From CBDBFH01 sp965204775 (GTDB lineage Bacteria; Pseudomonadota; Alphaproteobacteria; JAPOUT01; G958296285): 64,000 nt of DNA. Below are positions 32,714 to 41,202 of this stretch, one piece after another. Position 1 is the stretch's first letter. Each line of letters opens with the position of its first letter. The position numbers were made by a program, and so were the translations under genes. The notes beneath the pieces are model-generated. The model ran no database searches and was not told the DNA's origin. It saw nothing but the letters and a program-made list of their open reading frames with translations. The stretch is taken from assembly GCA_965204775.1 (NCBI GenBank), contig CBDBFH010000023.1, forward strand, positions 1 through 64,000, in the 5' to 3' direction.

Positions 32714-33637
32714 TTATTGCGCGCCCGACCAGTCGCGCTTGACGCCGAGATTGAGGAGGAGGGGGGCGGCGACGAAGATGGAGGAATAGGTTCCGACAAA
32801 GACGCCCCAGATCATGGCGAAGGCGAAGCCCTCGATGACCGCGCCGCCCAGTATCCAGAGGGAGAAGAGGGCGATCAGGGTGGTGACCGAGGTCATCAGG
32901 GTGCGGGCGAGCGTCTGGGCGACGGAGAGGTCGATCAGGCTGTTGAGGGGCATGGCTTTGTATTTGCGCAGGTTTTCGCGCACGCGGTCATAGACGACGA
33001 CGGTGTCGTTGAGGGAGTAGCCGACGATGGTCAGGATGGCGGCGATGATGGAGAGGTTGAATTCGAAATGGAGGAAGGAGAAGACGCCGATGGTCAAGAT
33101 GATGTCATGGATGAGGGCGCAGACCGCGCCCAGCGAGAACTGCCACTCGAAGCGGGCCCAGATATAGACGAGGACGAGGCCGATGGCGGCGAGGACGGCG
33201 AGCAGGCCGGTGAGGATGAGTTCGCGGCTGACTTTGGGCCCGACGATTTCGACCCGGCGATAGTCGAGATCGGGGTCGAGGGCGTTTTTGACGGCGGTGA
33301 CGGCGGCCTGTTCCGGGGTTTCGGCGTCCGGCGCGGCGGGGTCCTGACGGGCCTCGATTCGGATCAGAGCCTCGCGGGGCGATCCGAAATGCTGGACTTG
33401 CACATCGCCCAGCCCGCGGCCCGACAGGCGGGTGCGGATGTCGCCCAGCGCGATGTCCTGCGCCGCGCCGATTTCGATCAGGGTTCCGCCGCGAAAATCG
33501 ATTCCATAATTGAGGCCGCGCGCAAAGAACAAGGCCGCCGAGGCCAGCATGGCGGCGGCGGAGAGGACGTAGAAGAGCCGCATCCACCGGCAGACGGGCA
33601 AGAAGAGGCCGTCGGGGAGGAGGCGCAGACTAGGCAT
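32714..33637 (-). CDS. secF: protein translocase subunit SecF
   Basis: 307 aa, six helices. NYGIDFRGGTLIEIGA is the SecF motif; the first periplasmic domain is short, followed by VGPKVSRELILTGLLAVLAA and GYSLNDTVVVYDRVRENLR. Uses the proton gradient to pull preproteins after SecYEG. Overlaps secD by 8 bp. Confidence 0.95.
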   Translation of the reverse strand: MPSLRLLPDGLFLPVCRWMRLFYVLSAAAMLASAALFFARGLNYGIDFRGGTLIEIGAAQDIALGDIRTRLSGRGLGDVQVQHFGSPREALIRIEARQDPAAPDAETPEQAAVTAVKNALDPDLDYRRVEIVGPKVSRELILTGLLAVLAAIGLVLVYIWARFEWQFSLGAVCALIHDIILTIGVFSFLHFEFNLSIIAAILTIVGYSLNDTVVVYDRVRENLRKYKAMPLNSLIDLSVAQTLARTLMTSVTTLIALFSLWILGGAVIEGFAFAMIWGVFVGTYSSIFVAAPLLLNLGVKRDWSGAQ

Positions 33638-35276
33638 TGTTTTCGGGGGTGGCGATGAGGGGGGCGGGCTTGAAGGGCAGGCGGGCGGGGCGGCGCAGGC
33701 GCACCCAGGAGGCGGCGAGCAGGCGGGTGAAGGTGAAGGCGGTGAAGACCGAGGTGATGATTCCGATTCCCAGGGTGACCGCGAAGCCGCGGACCGGACC
33801 GGAACCGGCGAAGAAGAGGATCGCGGCGGCGATGAAGGTGGTGATATTGGCGTCGAGAATGGTTCCCAGCGCGCGGGAATATCCGGCGTCGATGGCGTTG
33901 ATCAGGCTTTTGCCGCGCCCGGCCTCTTCGCGGATTCGCTCGAAGATCAGGACATTGGCGTCGACCGCCATGCCGATGGTCAGGACGATTCCGGCGATTC
34001 CGGGCAAGGTCAAGGTTGCCTGGAGGAGGGAGAGGACGCCGAGGATCAAGACGAGATTGACGAGGAGGGCGAGATTGGCGAAGAGGCCGAAAAGGCCGTA
34101 GCTGAGCAGGATGAAGCCGATGACGGCGGCCAGGCCGATCAGGGCGGCCAGGGTTCCGGCGCGGACCGAGTCGGCGCCGAGGCTGGGGCCGACCGTGCGC
34201 TCTTCGAGGATTCGCAAAGGGGCGGGCAAGGCACCGGCGCGCAGGAGGATGGCGAGGTCGCCGGCTTCTTGAATCGAGAAGTTTCCGGAGATCTGGGCGC
34301 GCCCCCCCAGGATGGGCTCACGGATGACGGGGGCGCTGACCACCTTGCCGTCAAGGACGATAGCGAAGGGTTTTCCGACATTTTGCCGGGTGGTCTCGCC
34401 GAAGCGGCGCGCGCCCAGCGAGTCGAGCTGGAAGGTGACGATCGGCGCGTTGTTGATCTGATCGAAGGCGGGCTGGGCGTCGACCAGATTTTCGCCGCTG
34501 ACCATGATTCGGCGGCGGATCAGATAGGACGGCGCGGGTTCGCCGGGGCCGTAGAGGATGAGGGAACCGGCGGGGGGCGCGGCGGCCAGCGCTTCGGCGG
34601 CGCTCATGGAGGTGTCGACCAGCTGGAAGTTGAGTTTGGCGGTCTGCCCCAGCAGGTTTTTGAGCCGTTCGGGATCGTCGAAGCCGGGGACCTGGACGAG
34701 GATTCGTTCGCTGCCCTGCCGCTGGATGGTGGGTTCGGTGGTTCCCAGTTCGTCGACCCGGCGGCGGACGATCTCGATCGACTGCGCCAGCGTGCGCTGG
34801 GCGGAGCGGCGGCGGGCGTCTTCGGACGGCAGCAAGGCCGCCGCGCCGTTTTCGGCGATCTCTACGCGCAGGCTGTCGGCGGCGAAGGGGGAGAGGAAAT
34901 CGATTCCCAGGGGATCGGAGATTTCCTCCAGCGCGGCTTTGGCCTGCGCGCCCTGGGCCGGGTCGCGCAGTTGCAGGCGGACCTGCGCGCCCTGGATGCG
35001 CAGCCCGCGATAGCCGATTCGCTTTTCGCGGAGGATTTTGCGCACCTCGTCGCGCACGCCCTCCATGCGCTGGGTCAGCGCGGCGTCCAGTTCGACTTCG
35101 AGGAGGAGGTGCGATCCGCCGCGCAGATCAAGGCCCAGATTGACGGTGCGGTTCAGCCCGACGAAGGCCAGGGTGTCGCGCAGACGTTCGGGCAGGGCGT
35201 TGGGGACGGCGAGGAGAGCGCCGGCGCACAGGACGGCCAGAATGGCGAGGATTTTCCATCCGGGGAAATAGAGCAT
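33630..35276 (-). CDS. secD: protein translocase subunit SecD
   Basis: 548 aa. N-terminal helix, large periplasmic domain beginning NLGLDLRGGSHLLLEV, then five C-terminal helices with GLAAVIGFILLSYGLFGLFA, AGIVLTIGMAVDANVLIFER. Partner of SecF and YajC; order yajC-secD-secF conserved. Confidence 0.95.
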   Translation of the reverse strand: MLYFPGWKILAILAVLCAGALLAVPNALPERLRDTLAFVGLNRTVNLGLDLRGGSHLLLEVELDAALTQRMEGVRDEVRKILREKRIGYRGLRIQGAQVRLQLRDPAQGAQAKAALEEISDPLGIDFLSPFAADSLRVEIAENGAAALLPSEDARRRSAQRTLAQSIEIVRRRVDELGTTEPTIQRQGSERILVQVPGFDDPERLKNLLGQTAKLNFQLVDTSMSAAEALAAAPPAGSLILYGPGEPAPSYLIRRRIMVSGENLVDAQPAFDQINNAPIVTFQLDSLGARRFGETTRQNVGKPFAIVLDGKVVSAPVIREPILGGRAQISGNFSIQEAGDLAILLRAGALPAPLRILEERTVGPSLGADSVRAGTLAALIGLAAVIGFILLSYGLFGLFANLALLVNLVLILGVLSLLQATLTLPGIAGIVLTIGMAVDANVLIFERIREEAGRGKSLINAIDAGYSRALGTILDANITTFIAAAILFFAGSGPVRGFAVTLGIGIITSVFTAFTFTRLLAASWVRLRRPARLPFKPAPLIATPENNA

Positions 35277-35289
35277 GACGAGGCCGGTC

Positions 35290-35634
35290 TCATCTGGCCG
35301 GGGCGGCGGGTTCGTCGCCGCCCGGGGCCTTGCTGTGCAAATCGCTGATGGTCGCCTTGAGGACGCGCACCCGGATGCCTTCGGCCAGTTCGACGATGCA
35401 TTCCTGCTCGCCGCTCAGGCGGTAGATTTTGCCGATCATGCCCCCGGCGGTGACCACGACGTCGCCGCGGCGCAGATTGCCGATCATCTCGCGATGGGCG
35501 CGCACCCGCTTGTTCTGGGGGCGGATGATCAGGAAATAGAAGATGACGAAGACGGCGACGAGCGGGAAGAGAATGCTGTAATCCCCCAACCCGCTGCGGG
35601 AGGCTTCTTGCGCCCATGCCGGAGTTGCGAACAC
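35290..35634 (-). CDS. yajC: preprotein translocase subunit YajC
   Basis: 114 aa. One membrane helix (ILFPLVAVFVIFYFLIIRPQ) then KRVRAHREMIGNLRRGDVVV and TAGGMIGKIYRLS. The N-terminal stretch MFATPAWAQEASRS is alphaproteobacterial in style. First gene of the yajC-secDF operon. Confidence 0.93.
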   Translation of the reverse strand: MFATPAWAQEASRSGLGDYSILFPLVAVFVIFYFLIIRPQNKRVRAHREMIGNLRRGDVVVTAGGMIGKIYRLSGEQECIVELAEGIRVRVLKATISDLHSKAPGGDEPAAPAR

Positions 35635-35684
35635 GTAGATTCTGTGCGCCCCCTCGAAAGTTTCTGGCCTGCTCTGCCGGGCGG

Positions 35685-35714
35685 ACTATAGCCCGCGCTG
35701 GCCGGGCTTTGCAA
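35685..35714 (-). promoter_or_regulatory. promoter for yajC-secDF
   Basis: On the minus strand TTGCAA (35714-35709) and TATAGT (35690-35685) are 18 bp apart, about 50 bp ahead of the yajC start and overlapping the end of pcm. Confidence 0.45.
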
Positions 35715-36363
35715 AAGGCGGTTGGGCGGCGGCGGGTTGGCGCGGGGCGGGGCGTCCGGCGGGGCCTTTTTCGAGGAGGGGGAGGGCGACGTTTTCGGCG
35801 AGGAGGGTGTGGGCGAGGCCGGCTTCCTTGCGTGTGATTCGCATCAGGCGCTGTTTGGGTCCGGCGGGGGGCACGCAGACGGCGGCGATCAGGACGCCTT
35901 CGGGTTTGAGCTGTCCGGCGAGGGTGAGGGGCATGGTGGGCAGGGCGGCGGTGGCGAGGATTCGGTCGAAGGGGGCCTGTTCGGGCCATCCCGTCCATCC
36001 GTCGGCGATGCGCGGGGCGATATTGTGGAGGCCGAGTTTGGCGAAGCCGGCCTGGGCGGCGAGTGACAGGTCGCGGTGGCGCTCGATGGTGTAGATGCGG
36101 CGGACGAGATGGGCGATGACGGCGGTCTGGTATCCGGAGCCGGTGCCGATTTCGAGGACGCGGTGATCGGGCTGGAATTGGGCGGCGTCGATCAGGGAGG
36201 CGAGGAAATGGGGGGAGAGCGCGGTCTGGCCCTGCGGCAGGGGCAGGGGGGAGTCGGCATAGAGGGCGGCGGGGCCGAGGCGGGGGAAGAAGGCTTCGCG
36301 CGAGACGGCTTCGAGGGCGCGCAGGAGGCGCATGTCGCGCAGGCCGCGCCCGCGCAGACTCAT
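35686..36363 (-). CDS. pcm: protein-L-isoaspartate O-methyltransferase
   Basis: 225 aa from ATG 36363. PREAFFPRLGPAALYADSPLPL, the PCMT motif QTALSPHFLASLIDAAQ, SAM motif VLEIGTGSGYQTAVIAHL. Repairs isoaspartyl residues. Lies 13 bp after surE as in many proteobacteria. The C-terminal 30 residues are Pro/Ala-rich and non-conserved. The M23 peptidase gene that often follows is absent. Confidence 0.92.
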   Translation of the reverse strand: MSLRGRGLRDMRLLRALEAVSREAFFPRLGPAALYADSPLPLPQGQTALSPHFLASLIDAAQFQPDHRVLEIGTGSGYQTAVIAHLVRRIYTIERHRDLSLAAQAGFAKLGLHNIAPRIADGWTGWPEQAPFDRILATAALPTMPLTLAGQLKPEGVLIAAVCVPPAGPKQRLMRITRKEAGLAHTLLAENVALPLLEKGPAGRPAPRQPAAAQPPFAKPGQRGL

Positions 36364-36376
36364 GATCAGGCTGACT

Positions 36377-37171
36377 TTATCCGGTTCGTTTGGCACGGGG
36401 GCGGGGGGCGGGGTTGAGGCGCGCGGCCAGCGTCCGGCGGGCGGGCTGGTGGGTGAGGTCCAGATGGAGCGGGGTGACCGAGACCCGGGCGGCGCGCAGG
36501 GCATGGAGGTCGCAGCCGGGCGGCGGGGTGGAGAGGACGCGGTTATATCCCAGCCAATAGTAGTTGCGCCCGCGCGGATCGGTGCGCGGCTCGACCCGGA
36601 AGAGGGAGTGGGGGCGGCGGCCTTGCGTGGTCACCTCGACTCCGGCGACCTGATCGGGGGGGACGGGGGGGAAGTTGACGTTGAGGAGGACGCCTTTGGG
36701 CCATCCGGCTTCGATCAGCCGGCGCAGGACGGGGGGGGCGTGGGTTTCGGCGGTTTGCCAGTGGGCGGCGAAGTTGCGCTCCGGGTCGAGCGCCTGCGAG
36801 AGGGCGATGGAGGGGATTCCGAGATGGGCGCCTTCCATGGCGCCGGCGATGGTTCCGGAATAGGTGACGTCTTCGGCGATGTTCTGGCCGCGATTGACGC
36901 CGGAGAGGAGGAGGGCGGGGGCGGGGCCCTGGATCAGATCGTTGACGGCGAGGATGACGCAATCGGCGGGGGTTCCGCTGACCGAGAATTTTCTTTCGCC
37001 ATAGCGGGCGATGCGCAAGGGGTTGGACAGGGTGAGCGAGCGCGCTGCGCCGGACTGCTCGCTGGCGGGGGCGACCACCCAGACATCATCGGAGAAGTTT
37101 TGGGCGATGCGCTCGAGCGCGGCGAGGCCGGGGGCGTCGATGCCGTCGTCATTGGTCACGAGGAGGCGCAT
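36377..37171 (-). CDS. surE: 5'-nucleotidase SurE
   Basis: 264 aa from ATG 37171. MRLLVTNDDGIDAPGL holds the metal-binding Asp pair; VVAPASEQSGAARSLTL, SGVNRGQNIAEDVTYSGTIA and NVNFPP follow. Hydrolyses nucleoside monophosphates and polyphosphate. The start overlaps the tatC end by 23 bp. The serS gene that usually sits between tatC and surE in this lineage is missing. Confidence 0.93.
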   Translation of the reverse strand: MRLLVTNDDGIDAPGLAALERIAQNFSDDVWVVAPASEQSGAARSLTLSNPLRIARYGERKFSVSGTPADCVILAVNDLIQGPAPALLLSGVNRGQNIAEDVTYSGTIAGAMEGAHLGIPSIALSQALDPERNFAAHWQTAETHAPPVLRRLIEAGWPKGVLLNVNFPPVPPDQVAGVEVTTQGRRPHSLFRVEPRTDPRGRNYYWLGYNRVLSTPPPGCDLHALRAARVSVTPLHLDLTHQPARRTLAARLNPAPRPRAKRTG

Positions 37172-37982
37172 GGCGGGCGGGGGTTGAAGCGGCGGGTTGG
37201 GTGATGCGGCGCACGGCGAAGATGGAGAGTTCGTAAAGGAGGAGGGTTGGCAGGGCAAGTGCGATCTGGCTGACGATGTCGGGCGGGGTGAGGAGGGCGG
37301 CGGCGGCGAAGACGCCGACCACGGCATATTTGCGCTTTTGGGCGAGGGTCCGGGCGGTGACCAGTCCGGCGCGGGCGAGGAGGGCGAGGATGACGGGCAG
37401 TTGGAAACACAGGCCGAAGGCGAGGATCAAGGTCATGGTGAGGCCGAGATATTCGCTGACTCTGGGGAGCATATTGATTTGAGGGGCGTTGGCGGCGGTC
37501 TGCTCCATGGCGAGGAAGAAGGCGAGGGCGAGCGGCATGACGGCGGCATAGACGAGGGCGGCCCCGGCGAGGAAGAGGAGGGGGGCGGCGAGCAGGAAGG
37601 GGGCGAGCGCGCGTTTTTCGCGCCGGTAGAGGCCGGGGGCGGCGAAGCGGTAGAGCTGGAAGGTGATGACCGGGAAGGCCAGGGCGAAGGCGGCGAAGAG
37701 GGCGAGTTTGATCTGGGTGAAGAGGAATTCCTGCGGGGCGGTGTAGATCAAGGCGGCTTCGAGGCCGCGGGCGGCGGCGGCGCGCTGATAGGGTCCGAGC
37801 AAAGCGGCGAAGATCAGATCGGCGAAGGCGAAACAGGGCACGAAGAGGAGGGCCACTGCGGCCAGCGAAATCAGGAGGCGTTTGCGCAGTTCCTCCAGAT
37901 GGCTCAAAAGCGGGGCCTTGCTGGCCTCCAATGCGCGCTCTTCCTCGGCGACCTGCGCGCCGGGCGGGGCGGGCGAGCTCAT
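37149..37982 (-). CDS. tatC: Sec-independent translocase TatC
   Basis: 277 aa, six helices. LLSHLEELRKRLLISLAAVA is the signal-peptide-binding start; FPVITFQLYRFAAPGLYRRE, PRVSEYLGLTMTLILAFGLC, FQLPVILALLARAGLVTA follow. Receptor core of the Tat system. Start overlaps tatB by 4 bp. Confidence 0.95.
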   Translation of the reverse strand: MSSPAPPGAQVAEEERALEASKAPLLSHLEELRKRLLISLAAVALLFVPCFAFADLIFAALLGPYQRAAAARGLEAALIYTAPQEFLFTQIKLALFAAFALAFPVITFQLYRFAAPGLYRREKRALAPFLLAAPLLFLAGAALVYAAVMPLALAFFLAMEQTAANAPQINMLPRVSEYLGLTMTLILAFGLCFQLPVILALLARAGLVTARTLAQKRKYAVVGVFAAAALLTPPDIVSQIALALPTLLLYELSIFAVRRITQPAASTPARHAPPRDQ

Positions 37983-38353
37983 GGCTTTTTGGCCTGAGGC
38001 CGGCGCGGGCGGGCGCGGGCCGATTTGGCTTTGGCGGCTTTGGGTTTGGGCGATTTTTTCCGCGCCGGTCCGGCGCGGGGCGGTTCAAGCGTTTCGGCGG
38101 GGCCGGGGGCGGCGGCGGCCAGCGCCGGGGGAGCAATCGAGAGTTCGTCGTGCCGGTCCGGATCGGCCTGCCCGTCCGCCGCGGCCTCATCGGCGGCGTC
38201 CTCGAAGGCGCGGCGGAAATCTCCGGCGACGGCGCGGGCCTGGGCAAAGAAGCGCCCCCACTCGCGCAGCAGGCGGGGCAGGTCGCGCGGACCGATCAGA
38301 GCGAGGGCCAAAACGCCGATCAAGAGCAGTTCCGACCAGCCGATGTCGAACAT
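37979..38353 (-). CDS. tatB: Sec-independent translocase TatB
   Basis: 124 aa. MFDIGWSELLLIGVLALALI and GPRDLPRLLREWGRFFAQAR are diagnostic; a long variable tail rich in Pro, Ala and Lys ends the protein. Confidence 0.93.
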   Translation of the reverse strand: MFDIGWSELLLIGVLALALIGPRDLPRLLREWGRFFAQARAVAGDFRRAFEDAADEAAADGQADPDRHDELSIAPPALAAAAPGPAETLEPPRAGPARKKSPKPKAAKAKSARARPRRPQAKKP

Positions 38354-38362
38354 GGGGGAGCG

Positions 38363-38605
38363 TCAGCGGGGTTTTTTCGGGGAGGTGGTTTTGCCGGCCT
38401 GTTCGTGTTTGTGCGCGCCGGGCGGGGCGTCCGGCGGCTCCTGGGTTTCGGGCAGGGCGGCGGGCAGGTCGTCTTCGGCGAGACCCTTGCGGAAGCCGCG
38501 AATGCCCTGCGCCATCTCGCGCATGAGGGAGGCGATCTTGCCGCGCCCAAACAGGAGGAGAACGAGCAGGGCGACGATCAGGATTTGGGGCCAGCCGATC
38601 GACAT
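38363..38605 (-). CDS. tatA: Sec-independent translocase TatA
   Basis: 80 aa from ATG 38605. MSIGWPQILIVALLVLLLFG, RGKIASLMREMAQGIRGFRK: short helix plus amphipathic helix. First of the tatABC genes, 28 bp after the ABC ATPase gene that interrupts the usual scpB-tatA junction. Confidence 0.92.
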   Translation of the reverse strand: MSIGWPQILIVALLVLLLFGRGKIASLMREMAQGIRGFRKGLAEDDLPAALPETQEPPDAPPGAHKHEQAGKTTSPKKPR

Positions 38606-38633
38606 GGGAAAGGCCTCGTAATTTTGTGAGGGT

Positions 38634-39752
38634 CTATCCTCGCATGGAATCGCCTGGGCTGTCATCTTCGCCCTCCGGGAAGATGAAGACGCAGCTGTCG
38701 TCGAGCCGGAAGCCGGCGCGCTGTCCGGGGGCGAGGCTTTGGGCGGCGGCCCGGCGGCGGGCGAGGCGGGCGGTCAGGCGCAGGCTTGCGCCTTCGGGTG
38801 GCGCGGTGACGCGCAGTTGGATCAAAGTCTCGCTGCCCAGCGGGCAGACCTCCTCGATTTCGCCCTGCAAGGCGGCGGCGGCGGGTTCGGCGGGGATCAG
38901 GCCTTCGGGGCGGATCAGGATTCGCACCTTGCAGCCCTCGGGCAGGCCGGGGGCGGGCAGATCAAGCAGGCCGTTGCGGGCGCGGCCCGAGGCGATCTGC
39001 GCGGCCAGAACATTGACCCGGCCAAAAAAGCGCGCCGCCGGGGCGTCGACCGGCCTTTCATAGAGGTCGCGCGGCGCGCCCTGCTGCACGATCCGGCCCC
39101 GGCGCATAAGGGCGATTCGCCCGCCCATGCGCATCGCCTCCTCCGGATCGTGGGTGACGAAGAGGCAGGTGGTTTTGCGCGCGCGCAGGATGGTTCGGGT
39201 TTCCTCGCGCATTTCCTCGCGCAGCATCCGGTCGAGGCTGGAGAAGGGCTCGTCCATCAAGAGGAGGGCGGGGCCGCGGACCAGCGCGCGGGCCAGGGCG
39301 ACGCGCTGCTGTTCGCCGCCGGAGAGCATATGGGGATAGGCGTCGGCCTTTCCGGCCAGCCGGAGGCGGTCGAGTTCGGCGCGGGCGCGCTCTTTTTTGC
39401 CGCCCCCCTTCAGGCCGAAGGCGACATTGCCCAGCGCGGTCAGATGGGGGAAGAGCGCATAATCTTGAAAGATCAGGCCGATGCCGCGCTGTTCGGGGGG
39501 AACGAAGCGCGCATCGTCGGCGAGGACCTTGCCGTGCGAGAGGATTCGCCCGCTTTGCGCGCTCTCGACTCCGGCGATGATCAACAAGGTTGTGGTCTTG
39601 CCGCAACCCGAAGGCCCCAACAGGCAAAGCGTTTCGCCGGGGGCGATCTGGAAGTTAATATCGTCGAGGACCGGGGTGCGGCCATAGGTTTTGGCGATCC
39701 GCTCAAGGCTGAGGGCGGGCAGACCGGCAGCGGGGTTGGGGGCGGCGGTCAC
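38634..39752 (-). CDS. fbpC: ferric-iron-type ABC transporter ATP-binding protein
   Basis: 372 aa from GTG 39752, which overlaps the scpB stop (GTGA). Walker A GPSGCGKTT, Q-loop LIFQDYALFPHL, signature LSGGEQQRVALARAL, Walker B LLMDEPFSSLD, H-loop VTHDPEEA, then a TOBE regulatory domain (about 250-360). VPPEQRGIGLIFQDYALFPH is most like FbpC. The matching permease and binding protein lie at 54.4-57.1 kb, so the transporter is split; energising them is inference. Other CysA/PotA-type importers are possible partners. Confidence 0.78.
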   Translation of the reverse strand: MTAAPNPAAGLPALSLERIAKTYGRTPVLDDINFQIAPGETLCLLGPSGCGKTTTLLIIAGVESAQSGRILSHGKVLADDARFVPPEQRGIGLIFQDYALFPHLTALGNVAFGLKGGGKKERARAELDRLRLAGKADAYPHMLSGGEQQRVALARALVRGPALLLMDEPFSSLDRMLREEMREETRTILRARKTTCLFVTHDPEEAMRMGGRIALMRRGRIVQQGAPRDLYERPVDAPAARFFGRVNVLAAQIASGRARNGLLDLPAPGLPEGCKVRILIRPEGLIPAEPAAAALQGEIEEVCPLGSETLIQLRVTAPPEGASLRLTARLARRRAAAQSLAPGQRAGFRLDDSCVFIFPEGEDDSPGDSMRG

Positions 39753-40351
39753 GCCGTTTCGCTCTCCTGCTCCTGCGCGCCGCCGGGGTTTTCGGCGGAA
39801 GCGGGGGCCGGGGCGGGGTCGAGCAGTCCGGCGGCTTTGAGTTCGTCCAGTCCGGGCAGGTCTTTGACGCTGTCGAGGCCGAAATGGACGAGGAAAGCTT
39901 CGCTGACCGCATAAAGGACCGGGCGGCCCGGGACGGGTTTTCGCCCGCGCAGCCGGACCCATCCGGTTTCCAGCAGCATATCGAGGGTTCCGCGCGAGAG
40001 GCCGACGCCGCGGATTTCCTCGATTTCGGCGCGGGTCACCGGCTGGTGATAGGCGATGATGGCCAGCGTTTCGAGGGCGGCGCGCGAGAGGCGGCGCGCG
40101 CTGCGCTGCTCTTTTTCCAGGAGGAAGCGCAGATCGGGAGCGGTCTGGAACATCCATTTTCCGGCGGTCCGGATCAGTTCGACGCCGCGCCCCTGATAGT
40201 CGTCCTGCAGGCGGGCGATCAGGCCGGGAAGGTCTGCGCCCTGGGGCAGGCTTTGCGCGAGCGCGCTTTCTGAGAGCGGCGCGGCGGCGGCGAAGAGCAT
40301 GGCCTCGACCATGCGCAGCTGTTCGCGCTGGTTTTGCTGTTCCTGAGTCAT
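39749..40351 (-). CDS. scpB: segregation and condensation protein B
   Basis: 200 aa, two winged-helix domains. RMVEAMLFAAAAPLSESALA, RAALETLAIIAYHQPVTRAE, IEEIRGVGLSRGTLDMLLE, GRPVLYAVSEAFLVHFGL. Binds ScpA and SMC. Overlaps scpA by 4 bp. Confidence 0.93.
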   Translation of the reverse strand: MTQEQQNQREQLRMVEAMLFAAAAPLSESALAQSLPQGADLPGLIARLQDDYQGRGVELIRTAGKWMFQTAPDLRFLLEKEQRSARRLSRAALETLAIIAYHQPVTRAEIEEIRGVGLSRGTLDMLLETGWVRLRGRKPVPGRPVLYAVSEAFLVHFGLDSVKDLPGLDELKAAGLLDPAPAPASAENPGGAQEQESETA

Positions 40352-41202
40352 TCGGCGGCCTCCAGATCGGGTTGGGCGGGGCAGCGGCGCAGATAGATCG
40401 GGGCGAAGGGGGCGTCCTGCCGGATTTCGGCGATTCCTTCGCGCACCATGATCAGCGCGGCGGCGAGTGTGCTGGCCAGCGCGCTGCGCCGTCCGGCGCG
40501 GCGCGGCGCAGCCGGGGCCGCGGGCAGAAAGGCTTCGAGCCGCTCCCAGCGCGCCGAGGCTCCAAAGAGGGACTCAAGCCACTGGCGCGCCCGCTCGACG
40601 GGCACGACCGGGGGCGGGGTGATGCGCCAGGGCCGGTCGGCGCTTTTGCGCGCGTCCTGGAGGGCATAGGCGCGCAGGAGGTCGTAGAGCGAAGCTTTCC
40701 AGACACTGCGCTTGACGATTCGGACATTTTCCGGCGCGCCGCGCGCGAAGACCGCAAGGCCCAGCCGGTTGCGGGTCATGAGGCGGGCGGCGGCTTCGCG
40801 CATGGCCTGGAGGCGCTCCAGACGCCAGGCGAGGAGGGCGGCCTCCTGCTGCGCGGTCAGAGTGGAGCCGTCTTCCGGCTCTGCCGGAAGCAGGAGGCGC
40901 GACTTGAGATAGGCCAGCCAGGCGGCCATCACCAGATATTCGGCGGCCAGATCGAGTTGCGCGGCCAGCGCCCGGTTGACGAAGACCAGATATTGTTCGG
41001 CGAGGGCGAGGATTGAGATTTTGGCGAGATCGACCTTCTGGTTTCGGGCGAGGGCGAGGAGCAGATCGAGCGGCCCCTCGAATCCGTCGACATTGATGAT
41101 GAGCGGCGCTTCGCCGCCGCCCGCGCGCAGGCGGGGCACGGGAGAGTGCGCAGCTTGCCCGGTCTTTTGGTGCGTCAATGAGGCCGGGCCTGTTTCATCC
41201 AT
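40348..41202 (-). CDS. scpA: segregation and condensation protein A
   Basis: 284 aa from ATG 41202; the ATG overlaps the nagZ stop (ATGGATGA). VDGFEGPLDLLLALARNQKV, DLAKISILALAEQYL, AAWLAYLKSRLLLPAEP are kleisin motifs. Bridges SMC heads in chromosome condensation. MPRIIQM six codons upstream is an alternative start. Confidence 0.9.
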   Translation of the reverse strand: MDETGPASLTHQKTGQAAHSPVPRLRAGGGEAPLIINVDGFEGPLDLLLALARNQKVDLAKISILALAEQYLVFVNRALAAQLDLAAEYLVMAAWLAYLKSRLLLPAEPEDGSTLTAQQEAALLAWRLERLQAMREAAARLMTRNRLGLAVFARGAPENVRIVKRSVWKASLYDLLRAYALQDARKSADRPWRITPPPVVPVERARQWLESLFGASARWERLEAFLPAAPAAPRRAGRRSALASTLAAALIMVREGIAEIRQDAPFAPIYLRRCPAQPDLEAAE

